From Planctomycetota bacterium (GTDB lineage Bacteria > Planctomycetota > Phycisphaerae > Phycisphaerales > UBA1924): a stretch of DNA of 14,011 nt. Where the stretch lies: NCBI GenBank assembly GCA_023432465.1, contig JAEYUO010000134.1, positions 1 to 14,011 on the forward strand. Reading direction: 5' to 3'. The notes under the pieces were generated by a model. That model ran no database searches. It saw nothing but the letters and a program-made list of their open reading frames with translations, and was not told where the DNA came from. A program made the translations under genes and the position numbers. Below, piece after piece: positions 1 to 5,563 of the stretch (the first letter of the stretch is position 1; each line of letters opens with the position of its first letter).

Positions 1-339
1 GCCATCGGCGGGGTGGCGACGGGGGGCGGCGCAGTCGGGGGTGTGGCGCAGGGCGGGATGGCGATCGGGTATTACGGCCGCGGCGGGGGCGTGACCGCGG
101 TGCACGGACTTTCGGCTCGCGGCGGAAGCGCGGAGGCGGTGAAGTTCTTCGATGCGGTGAGCCCGGTGCTGGGGGGAGGGCAGGTGGCAAACTCGCGTGG
201 GTTCATGACACAGTCGGCCGGGGTCGGCTTCGCGCTGGTGATGGCATGCGTGCTGGCGGTGGCGGTCGCCGCGGTGCTGGGGCATCGGAGCTGGGTGGCG
301 AAGAAAAGTCGCGGCGGGGCACAAGGGGCGGTGCGATGA
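1..339 (+). CDS. C-terminal part of a Gly-rich repeat membrane protein (5' end outside window)
   Basis: The frame is open from base 1 to a TGA at 337-339, so this is the 3' part of a gene that begins upstream. The first ~30 residues are a Gly/Ala repeat of the form AIGGVATGGGAVGG, with small residues alternating regularly. A region with a YYGRGGG turn follows, then one hydrophobic segment (GVGFALVMACVLAVAVAAVLG) and a short basic tail (KKSRGG), which suggests one C-terminal membrane helix with the tail in the cytoplasm. Similar Gly-rich repeats occur in planctomycete membrane proteins of unknown function; I do not recognise a named family. Its stop codon overlaps the kynB start by 4 bases (ATGA), so the two genes are probably co-transcribed and translationally coupled. 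The product may be unrelated to kynurenine metabolism. A GTG at position 13 could be taken for a start but has no support. Confidence 0.7.
   Translation, partial: AIGGVATGGGAVGGVAQGGMAIGYYGRGGGVTAVHGLSARGGSAEAVKFFDAVSPVLGGGQVANSRGFMTQSAGVGFALVMACVLAVAVAAVLGHRSWVAKKSRGGAQGAVR
323..328 (+). promoter_or_regulatory. Ribosome binding site for kynB
   Basis: AAGGGG lies 7 bases upstream of the ATG at 336, inside the end of the preceding gene. It supports 336 as the kynB start rather than an in-frame GTG at 246, and fits coupled translation across the ATGA overlap. Confidence 0.55.
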
Positions 340-1046
340 AGCTGTGGGATTTGTCGCCGCGGATTGATGAGGAGTTGAAGGTGTGGCCGGGGGACACGCC
401 TCCGACGCGGGAGGTGTTGTGCGAGCTTGAGAAGGGCGCGAGCGTGACGCTGAGCACACTGCGCGCGACGGTGCATCTGGGGTCGCACGTGGATGGGGCG
501 AACCACTATGCGAAGGGTGCGCCTGGTGTGGAGGGGTGGGAGATCGAGCGGTTCGTGGGGCCGTGCCATGTGATGGAAGCGCGGGCGGAGCGAGGACGGC
601 GGGTTTCGATTTTGGATTTTGGATCTACGATTGCGGATTCACAGAGCGACGGCGGCGTGCAGGCATCGGGCGGCGCGAACGCGGCACGGGAAGCCCGCGG
701 GGAAGCTGCGTTGGCGCGGATTGTGCATCCGCGCGTGCTGATCAAGACGGGGACGTATCCCGACTTTCGCGTGTTCAACGAGGACTTTGCAGGGCTGGAG
801 CCGTCGCTGATCGATGCGCTCGCGGGACGCGGGGTGAAGCTGATCGGTGTGGATACGCCGAGTGTCGATTCGTTCAGCTCGAAGGACCTGCCGGCGCACG
901 CGGCGTGCTTCCGCGGCGGGATCGCGATTCTCGAGGGGCTGGTGATGCGGGATGTGGAGCCGGGCGAGTATGAGCTGATCGCCCTGCCGCTGAAGCTGGC
1001 GGGGTTTGATGCGAGCCCGGTGCGGGCGGTGCTGCGGCGGACGTAG
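336..1046 (+). CDS. kynB: Kynurenine formamidase (arylformamidase, KynB-type metal-dependent cyclase family)
   Basis: This enzyme hydrolyses N-formyl-L-kynurenine to L-kynurenine and formate, step 2 of tryptophan catabolism, in the cytoplasm. The 236-residue protein starts MKLWDLSPRI and has WPGDTP at 17-22. The metal-site motif H47-L-G-S-H51-V-D53 with H57 is the family's HxGxHxD. The C-terminal half holds the KynB signatures GVDTPSVD (171-178), AILEG (197-201) and LPLKLAGFDASPVRAVLR (217-234). The start at 336 gives a normal KynB N-terminus, overlaps the upstream stop and has a good ribosome site. The protein is about 23 residues longer than the ~213-residue Pseudomonas enzyme. The extra length lies near residues 88-125 and is encoded partly by an AT-richer repeat-like stretch at 606-645. 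kynA is about 6 kb away on the same strand, so the pathway is spread over several transcripts. A different cyclase-family hydrolase is possible, but the motifs and neighbours favour KynB. Confidence 0.9.
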   Translation: MKLWDLSPRIDEELKVWPGDTPPTREVLCELEKGASVTLSTLRATVHLGSHVDGANHYAKGAPGVEGWEIERFVGPCHVMEARAERGRRVSILDFGSTIADSQSDGGVQASGGANAAREARGEAALARIVHPRVLIKTGTYPDFRVFNEDFAGLEPSLIDALAGRGVKLIGVDTPSVDSFSSKDLPAHAACFRGGIAILEGLVMRDVEPGEYELIALPLKLAGFDASPVRAVLRRT

Positions 1047-1144
1047 GAAGGAACACGGAGGGAGCGGAGCAAGCAGAGGACAACAGAGGAGGGATTGGGG
1101 AGAGGAAGGATTTGATCCACGGAGAGCGCGGAGCACACAGAAAG
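1046..1144 (+). repeat. Purine-rich intergenic repeat, copy 1
   Basis: Just after the kynB stop is a GGAAGGAACACGGAGGGAGC block, continuing as a G/A-rich CAGAGG-type tract. After a spacer comes CCACGGAGAGCGCGGAGC (1117-1134) and a CACAGA end. The same two modules in the same order and orientation occur at 3235-3312. Purines dominate one strand. No credible coding frame spans the region. The repeat begins at the last base of the kynB stop codon. Similar CACGGAG/CACAGAG intergenic sequences are widespread in environmental bacterial genomes; their role is unknown to me. Confidence 0.65.
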
Positions 1145-1217
1145 TGGCCCGACGCGCATCGAAGAAGGGGCTGGGCTCCGAACCTGAGGAGAGATGCGGG
1201 CGTAACGGTTGCACCCC

Positions 1218-1223
1218 AAGGAG
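1218..1223 (+). promoter_or_regulatory. Ribosome binding site for the radical SAM gene
   Basis: AAGGAG lies 6 bases before ATG 1230, the clearest Shine-Dalgarno site in the window. It fixes the start at 1230 rather than an in-frame TTG at 1209. Confidence 0.75.
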
Positions 1224-1229
1224 CGGCCG

Positions 1230-2831
1230 ATGCGAGTGCTGATGATCCTGCCCGCGCTCACGGAGGCGAAGAGCCCGTTCTGGAGACCCATCAAGTACTC
1301 TCTGTTTCCGCCACTGGGGCTGGCAACGCTGGCGGCGTACCTGTCTCCCGATGACGAAGTTCGCATTGTCGATGAACATGTCGAGCCGGATGTCCGTACA
1401 TCCGGCGAGTCGGAGTGGCGGCCCGACCTGGTTGTCATTCAGGCCTACATCACCAGCGCGTGGCGTTCCTATGCGCTGGCGGACTACTTCCGCTCCCGCG
1501 GCATCTTTGTCGCGCTCGGCGGACTGCACGTGACCAGCCTGCCCGATGAGGCCGCCGCGCATGCCGATGCGATCTTCCTCGGGCCGGGCGAGGCGACGTT
1601 CCCGCGGTTTCTTGCGGAGTTCCGCAAAGGGGAGTCGCGGACGCGATATGACTCGCGCGATCACCCGCGCTCGCTCGCGACGGTTCCACCCATCCGGCGG
1701 GATCTGATCCGGCGCGAGCTGTACCTCGTGCCGAACTCGATTGTGGTGTCACGCGGCTGCCCACACCATTGCTCATTCTGCTACAAGGATGCGTTCTTCG
1801 CCGGGGGCAAGTCGTTCTACACGCAGCGCGTGGACGATGCGCTGGCGGAGATCGAGCGGCTTCCCGGCCGCCACCTGTACTTCCTCGATGATCACCTGCT
1901 CGGCGACATCCGTTTCTCTCGAGCGATGTTCGATGGCATGCGCGGGATGCGGAGGCTCTTCCAGGGCGCGGCGACCGTGGACTCCATCCTGCGTGGCGAC
2001 CTGATCGAGCACGCGGCGGCGGCGGGGCTGCGATCGATCTTCATCGGGTTTGAGAGTCTGGGCGAGGGCAGCCTTCGCGCGGGCAACAAGAAGCAGAACC
2101 TGGGCCGGAGCTACGAGGATGTTGTACGGCGACTGGATTCGCTGGGCGTGATGATCAACGGGAGCTTTGTCTTCGGGCTTGACGACGATGGGCCGGATGT
2201 ATTCGCGCGCACTGTGGATTGGGCGGTGAAGCAGGGGCTGACGACCGCGACATTCCACATTGCGACTCCGTATCCGGGCACACCTTTCCACGCGGAGATG
2301 GAGCAACAGGGACGCATTCTGCATCGCGACTGGTCGCTTTACGACACCCGTCGCGCCGTGTTCACGCCGCGCGGCATGACCGCCTCGCAGCTCGAAGAGG
2401 GCTATCGGCGCGCGTACCGGGACTTCTACACGTGGCGGAACATTGCCCGTTCTTCCGCCGCGCACTCGACTCTTGAGTTGAAGGCCAAGCACTTCGCCTA
2501 TGCCGCTGGATGGAAGCGATTCGAGCCGGCATGGAACATGATGATCAAGTCGCGGCGGTTGATGCGGATGCGCCCGCTGCTGGAGTCCATCCTGGAGCGG
2601 AGGCGTTCATCGCCGCCGCCGCGACCGCAGCCTCCCGAGGAGCGGAACATGATCGACTCGCCTTTGGCGAGTGTCACCTGCACACCGCTCCACGTTTCGG
2701 CCAGATCGCGAGCGTCGATCGCCCACCCTGTGCTGGTCGAAGATGTACGCGCTCCCACACCCGTCTGCAGCGACCAATGGCCGTCTGAACGGCCCCTCAC
2801 ACCGTCGCAACCACCTTCACCTCGAAGTTGA
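1230..2831 (+). CDS. B12-binding-type radical SAM protein
   Basis: The 533-residue protein has two recognisable domains. Residues ~1-155 look like the N-terminal B12-binding fold of class B radical SAM enzymes (MRVLMILP start, PPLGLATLAAYL at 27-38, GGLHVT at 97-102, LGPGEATF at 117-124). Residues ~165-405 form the radical SAM core, with the iron-sulfur motif C177-x3-C181-x2-C184 in SRGCPHHCSFC, then YFLDD at 217-221, GFES at 273-276 and a PYPGTPF loop at 347-353. Residues ~415-457 match the helical end common in this class. From ~460 to 533 the protein becomes Pro/Ser/Arg-rich, uses many A- or T-ending codons and resembles no domain. Its last 35 bases overlap the convergent deaminase gene, so the true ancestral end was probably near residue 458. 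The substrate is unknown: family members methylate or rearrange lipids, cofactors and natural products. Lying between kyn genes does not prove a role in tryptophan breakdown. Confidence 0.85.
   Translation: MRVLMILPALTEAKSPFWRPIKYSLFPPLGLATLAAYLSPDDEVRIVDEHVEPDVRTSGESEWRPDLVVIQAYITSAWRSYALADYFRSRGIFVALGGLHVTSLPDEAAAHADAIFLGPGEATFPRFLAEFRKGESRTRYDSRDHPRSLATVPPIRRDLIRRELYLVPNSIVVSRGCPHHCSFCYKDAFFAGGKSFYTQRVDDALAEIERLPGRHLYFLDDHLLGDIRFSRAMFDGMRGMRRLFQGAATVDSILRGDLIEHAAAAGLRSIFIGFESLGEGSLRAGNKKQNLGRSYEDVVRRLDSLGVMINGSFVFGLDDDGPDVFARTVDWAVKQGLTTATFHIATPYPGTPFHAEMEQQGRILHRDWSLYDTRRAVFTPRGMTASQLEEGYRRAYRDFYTWRNIARSSAAHSTLELKAKHFAYAAGWKRFEPAWNMMIKSRRLMRMRPLLESILERRRSSPPPRPQPPEERNMIDSPLASVTCTPLHVSARSRASIAHPVLVEDVRAPTPVCSDQWPSERPLTPSQPPSPRS
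2656..2672. other. Perfect hairpin inside the radical SAM 3' tail
   Basis: ACTCGCC-TTT-GGCGAGT forms a 7-bp stem with a 3-base loop. It lies in the non-conserved tail of the radical SAM frame, about 190 bases past the last conserved codon. There is no T-run after it on either strand, so it is not a standard intrinsic terminator. It may be a relic of a former intergenic region between two convergent genes. Confidence 0.45.
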
Positions 2832-3225
2832 TCGGCGCGTTGCCTGCCTGCGGGAGCGCGGTGATGGCAATGGTGGTGCGGGTGGGCTGGGTCGGGCCGG
2901 GGGGGAAGTACTCGGCCCAGATGCGGTTGAAGGTTGGGAAGTCGCGCGGCATGTCGGTCAGGAAGACCAGGACATCGACGATGTTCTCCCACTTGGAGCC
3001 GGACTCTTCGAGCACCGTGCGGACATTCTCAAAGCATGATCGCACCTGCGCCTCGATGTCGTAGTCAATCACCTTGCCCGCGGCGTCGAGCTTCACGCCC
3101 GGGATGTCTTTGCTGCCGCGGCGGCGCGGGCCGAGCCCGGCGAGGAAGAGGAGGTTGCCGACGCGGCGTGCGTGGGGGTATGCGCCGACGGGCTCGGCGG
3201 CTTTGGTTGAGCGGATGTCGGTCAT
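2797..3225 (-). CDS. 2-aminomuconate deaminase, RidA/YjgF family
   Basis: This is predicted to hydrolyse 2-aminomuconate to 4-oxalocrotonate plus ammonia in the late part of the kynurenine/2-aminophenol route. The 142-residue protein is a single RidA fold. N-terminal EPVGAYPHARRVGNLLFLAG (11-30) matches the AYPHARR-type start of AmnD/NbaF-like deaminases. LDAAGKV (46-52), DIEAQVR (56-62) and the Arg-containing PTRTTI (114-119), with E135 in INFEVKVVA, are usual active-site regions of the family. The next gene upstream on this strand is the aldehyde dehydrogenase that would make its substrate, 179 bases away across a repeat and a polypurine tract. Its 3' end overlaps the convergent radical SAM frame by 35 bases. 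No clear ribosome site precedes the ATG. A general RidA enamine/imine deaminase is the alternative, but the neighbouring AMSDH makes the specific call more likely. Confidence 0.8.
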   Translation of the reverse strand: MTDIRSTKAAEPVGAYPHARRVGNLLFLAGLGPRRRGSKDIPGVKLDAAGKVIDYDIEAQVRSCFENVRTVLEESGSKWENIVDVLVFLTDMPRDFPTFNRIWAEYFPPGPTQPTRTTIAITALPQAGNAPINFEVKVVATV

Positions 3226-3234
3226 GGGAATCTC

Positions 3235-3312
3235 GGAAGGAACACAGAGGGAGCGGAGGGAGCAGAGGCAAGCAGAGAAGAAGCATTCACCGCGGAGACG
3301 CGGAAGATGCAG
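3235..3312 (+). repeat. Purine-rich intergenic repeat, copy 2
   Basis: GGAAGGAACACAGAGGGAGC is followed by a GCAGAGGCAAGCAGAG tract, then CCGCGGAGACGCGGAAG at 3290-3306. It shares two modules with copy 1 at 1046-1144 in the same orientation, with a few substitutions and a shorter spacer. It begins 9 bases upstream of the deaminase start codon and so forms most of that gene's 5' leader, where on the deaminase mRNA it would be pyrimidine-rich. Confidence 0.65.
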
Positions 3313-3335
3313 GAATGAAAAGGGTTTGAGCAGGC

Positions 3336-3382
3336 GGAAGGAGAGGGCGGAGGAGAAGGAAGAGAAGAAAGAGAAGAAGAGG
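3336..3382 (+). repeat. Polypurine tract
   Basis: There are 47 bases with a single pyrimidine (C3348), including 34 uninterrupted purines from 3349 to 3382 built from GGA, GAA and GAAG units. It lies between the dehydrogenase stop (3405) and the deaminase start (3225), so the transcript of the pair would carry a long C/U run here. Such tracts can form triplex DNA or bind pyrimidine-tract proteins; no function is shown. Confidence 0.7.
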
Positions 3383-3404
3383 TGGATGGAGGTCGCGGTT
3401 GCTG

Positions 3405-4865
3405 TCAGGTGCGGATGGTGACAGCTTTGGGTTCGGTGAAGAATCGCATGGCTTCGAGGCCGCCTTCGCGGCCGAGGCCGGACTGCTTTGTGCCGCCGAA
3501 GGGCGTGCGGAGGTCGCGAACCATCCAGCAGTTGGCCCAGAGAACGCCGCAGTTGATGGCGGCGGCGGTTCGGTGAAGGCGGGAGGCGTTCTGCGTCCAG
3601 ATGGATGCGGCGAGGCCGTAGGGCGTGGAGTTGGCGAGCTGGATCGCCTGCTCATCGGTGTCGAAGGGCTGGAGCGTGACGACGGGGCCGAAGATCTCCT
3701 CCTGCTCGACGCGGCAGGCGGGGTCGAGGCCGGCGATGACCGTTGGCTGGAACAACAGGCCACCCTTGCAGCGATCCGGCAGCTTCGCCGGATCGACGAC
3801 ATCGCCGCCGCAGTGGATTGTCGCGCCGAGTTCACGGGCCATGGTTACGTAGGAAGCGACCTTGTCCAAGTGCGGGGCGGAGGTGAGTGCGCCGAACTGG
3901 GTGGATTCGTCGAGCGGGTCGCCGACTTTCAGTGCGCGGGCGCGATCGACAAGGCCGGTGAGGATGCGGTCGAAGATCGATCGGTGGATGAGCAGACGCG
4001 AGCCGCAGAGGCAGATCTGTCCCTGGTTGGTAAAGGCGGCGCGGGCGGCGGTGGCGATGGCCCCCTGCTCGCCATCAAGTTCCGCATCGTTGAAGATGAT
4101 GAACGGGTTTTTGCCGCCGAGTTCGAGCGAGAGACGCTTCAACATCGGGCCGGCGTGCTGCGCGATCCACTTGCCGACGTTGGTTGAGCCCGTGAAGGAG
4201 ATCGCGGGGACATTGGGGTGCGTCACCAGCGAGCCGCCCGCGCCTGGCCCGGAGCCGTGCACGATGTTCACCACGCCCGGGGGCAGGCCCGCCTCGTTGA
4301 GCAGTTCGCCGAGCATGAAGGCGGTCATGGGCGTGACTTCGCTCGGCTTGCAGACGCAGGTGTTGCCGCTGGCGATGGCGGGGGCGATCTTCCACGTGAG
4401 CAGGTAGAGCGGGAGGTTCCAGGGCGAGATGAGGCCCGCGACGCCGCGGGGGCGGCGGAGGGTGTAGCTAAACGTTGAACCATCGCCGTCGTGAAACTCG
4501 CTGACGCTCTGCGTGCATGCGGAGGCGAAGAAGCGGAAGTTCGTCGCGCAGCGGGGGATGTCGACCGCGCGGGCCAGCGTGATCGGTTTGCCGGTGTCGA
4601 TGCTCTCAGCGCGGGCGAAGCGCTCGAGGTTGGAATCGATGAGGTCGGCGAGGCGATTGAGGATTCGGGCGCGGGCATCGGCTGGGGTGGCGGACCAAGC
4701 GGGGAATGCGCCGGCCGCGGCGGAGACGGCGGCATCGATATCGTCGGGGCCTGAGTCCGGCACACGCGAATAGACCTGGCCCGTGGCGGGCTCGACGTTG
4801 TCGAGGTACTTGCCCTGCCGAGGAGAGATGCCGCGGCCGTTGATGAAGTTGGAGAGAGTCTCCAT
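3405..4865 (-). CDS. 2-aminomuconic 6-semialdehyde dehydrogenase (ALDH8-type)
   Basis: This NAD-dependent enzyme is predicted to oxidise 2-aminomuconic 6-semialdehyde to 2-aminomuconate in the cytoplasm. At 486 residues it is full length for the aldehyde dehydrogenase superfamily. Key parts are SPWNLP with N150, K173 in CKPSE, the FTGSTNVG nucleotide-binding loop (224-231), general base E248 in LELGG, catalytic C285 in NQGQICLCGSR, and E390/F392 in EEIFGP. The C-terminal part VLWANCWMVRDLRTPFGG (441-458) is the region I most associate with ALDH8A1/AmnC-like semialdehyde dehydrogenases. Its product is the substrate of the downstream RidA-family gene on the same strand. The ATG at 4865 gives the usual family N-terminus (NFINGR); no clear ribosome site precedes it. 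Its upstream region holds a 10-bp phased repeat. A hydroxymuconic semialdehyde or betaine aldehyde dehydrogenase is the alternative, but the deaminase partner and kyn genes favour this call. Confidence 0.86.
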   Translation of the reverse strand: METLSNFINGRGISPRQGKYLDNVEPATGQVYSRVPDSGPDDIDAAVSAAAGAFPAWSATPADARARILNRLADLIDSNLERFARAESIDTGKPITLARAVDIPRCATNFRFFASACTQSVSEFHDGDGSTFSYTLRRPRGVAGLISPWNLPLYLLTWKIAPAIASGNTCVCKPSEVTPMTAFMLGELLNEAGLPPGVVNIVHGSGPGAGGSLVTHPNVPAISFTGSTNVGKWIAQHAGPMLKRLSLELGGKNPFIIFNDAELDGEQGAIATAARAAFTNQGQICLCGSRLLIHRSIFDRILTGLVDRARALKVGDPLDESTQFGALTSAPHLDKVASYVTMARELGATIHCGGDVVDPAKLPDRCKGGLLFQPTVIAGLDPACRVEQEEIFGPVVTLQPFDTDEQAIQLANSTPYGLAASIWTQNASRLHRTAAAINCGVLWANCWMVRDLRTPFGGTKQSGLGREGGLEAMRFFTEPKAVTIRT

Positions 4866-4894
4866 GCGGGCAGTCTAGCCGAATCGGGAGGGGC

Positions 4895-4970
4895 CACGGA
4901 TTGGCACGGATGAGGACGGATTCGGGAAGGTAGAGGCGGCCGCGGATCAACGCGGATGAACGCGGATCAG
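4895..4970 (+). repeat. Two blocks of 10-bp phased CGGAT repeats
   Basis: Three units (CACGGATTGG, CACGGATGAG, GACGGATTCG; 4895-4924) and, after 16 bases, three more (CGCGGATCAA, CGCGGATGAA, CGCGGATCAG; 4941-4970) each carry CGGAT at a strict 10-base step. The array is in the 154-base gap between the lipoprotein stop and the dehydrogenase start, on the upstream side of the dehydrogenase. The spacing of about one helical turn would put all CGGAT cores of a block on one face. It may be a protein-binding array or just another intergenic repeat type. Confidence 0.7.
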
Positions 4971-5019
4971 AGAAGAGAGGGTTCAGCGGTACCGACGGGC
5001 CACTCCGGAACGCGGTGGA

Positions 5020-5385
5020 TTACTTGTCCGCGGGCATCGAGAGGGAGACTCCGTCGGCGCCGGTCGCCTCGATCAAGATCGAGGCCCGCTCGCTGCCCTT
5101 GTTCTCAAACCGCACGCGGAGCGGGCCGGGGAGTTTGTGCGTCGCGGATGCGCCAGGGCCGAGACGGCCATTGAAACCCTCACCTTCCACGGTCTGAAGC
5201 GAAGCCTCGACCCACTCGGGGCCGTCGTTACGGAGCTGCACAATCGGAAGGCGGCCGGTGATGGAGCCGGTTGCGGTCGCACCGGGCGGGAGCACCATTC
5301 CCATGCTGGTGGAAGACCCGCACGCGGGCAGTAGCGTGAGGGCGGAGACGAGGGTCAGAGCGGCGAGATTGCGGAGGAGGGGCAT
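5020..5385 (-). CDS. Small predicted lipoprotein, function unknown
   Basis: The 121-residue protein has a lipoprotein signal: MPLLRN, a hydrophobic LAALTLVSALTLL run, then the lipobox LPAC with C22 as the lipidated residue, followed by GSSTS, which gives no obvious inner-membrane retention signal. The mature part (~40-121) is a compact beta-rich domain with alternating hydrophobics (LPIVQLRNDGPEWVEASLQT, then GPLRVRFENKGSERASILIE). It resembles a small Ig-like or YcfL-like fold, but I cannot name a family. The open frame extends upstream to an ATG at 5520, but those 45 residues run through a palindromic repeat and lack a signal, so I chose 5385, which has GGAG 7 bases upstream. The likely location is the periplasmic or outer-membrane face. 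Confidence 0.75.
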   Translation of the reverse strand: MPLLRNLAALTLVSALTLLPACGSSTSMGMVLPPGATATGSITGRLPIVQLRNDGPEWVEASLQTVEGEGFNGRLGPGASATHKLPGPLRVRFENKGSERASILIEATGADGVSLSMPADK

Positions 5386-5392
5386 GGTGGTG

Positions 5393-5396
5393 CTCC
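5393..5396 (-). promoter_or_regulatory. Ribosome binding site for the small lipoprotein
   Basis: GGAG on the minus strand sits 7 bases before ATG 5385 and selects this start, which also opens the signal peptide. Confidence 0.5.
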
Positions 5397-5469
5397 GGGC
5401 GACACAGGGATGGTGTGCCGATGGAGGAACGGTATCACGACTCGCCGCGTCGTGGAAGTGAGCTTGATT

Positions 5470-5563
5470 CGCACCTTCGCCTGCTCCGCAGGCTGAAAGG
5501 TGCGCTCCGCAACCATCCACCGGCCAAGGCCGGTGGCAAACGACCTATGCCTGCTCCGCAGGC
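5470..5563. repeat. Triple palindromic (REP-like) element
   Basis: There are three hairpins in 94 bases. First, 5470-5504: outer arms CGCACCTT/AAGGTGCG around GCCTG-CTCCG-CAGGC. Second, 5517-5536: a 9-bp stem, CCACCGGCC-AA-GGCCGGTGG. Third, 5549-5563: GCCTG-CTCCG-CAGGC again. The 17 bases GCCTGCTCCGCAGGCTG recur exactly at 5479 and 5549. The element lies between the zinc-ribbon gene and the lipoprotein gene, and its third hairpin is inside the zinc-ribbon coding region. There is no T-run, so it resembles a REP/BIME-like repeat or an mRNA-end stabiliser more than an intrinsic terminator. Confidence 0.7.

Noticed and set aside
506..1664. Long minus-strand frames (310 and 341 codons) opposite kynB and the radical SAM gene
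   Set aside because: They lie opposite two clearly recognised genes and have low-complexity Arg/Ser/Pro composition. No start signal or domain is visible.
2656..2672. Rho-independent terminator for the radical SAM or deaminase gene
   Set aside because: The stem is good but there is no T-run on either strand and it lies inside an open frame; kept only as a hairpin.
3399..4187. A 262-codon plus-strand frame opposite the dehydrogenase
   Set aside because: It is Gly/Glu/Ala-rich antisense translation of a strongly conserved ALDH; nothing in it resembles a family.
4895..4970. CRISPR-like array
   Set aside because: Units are only 10 bases with no spacers and there are no cas genes; it is a phased short repeat.
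5386..5520. 45-codon N-terminal extension of the small lipoprotein
   Set aside because: It runs through the palindromic repeat, has no ribosome site and would bury the signal peptide; the ATG at 5385 is better.
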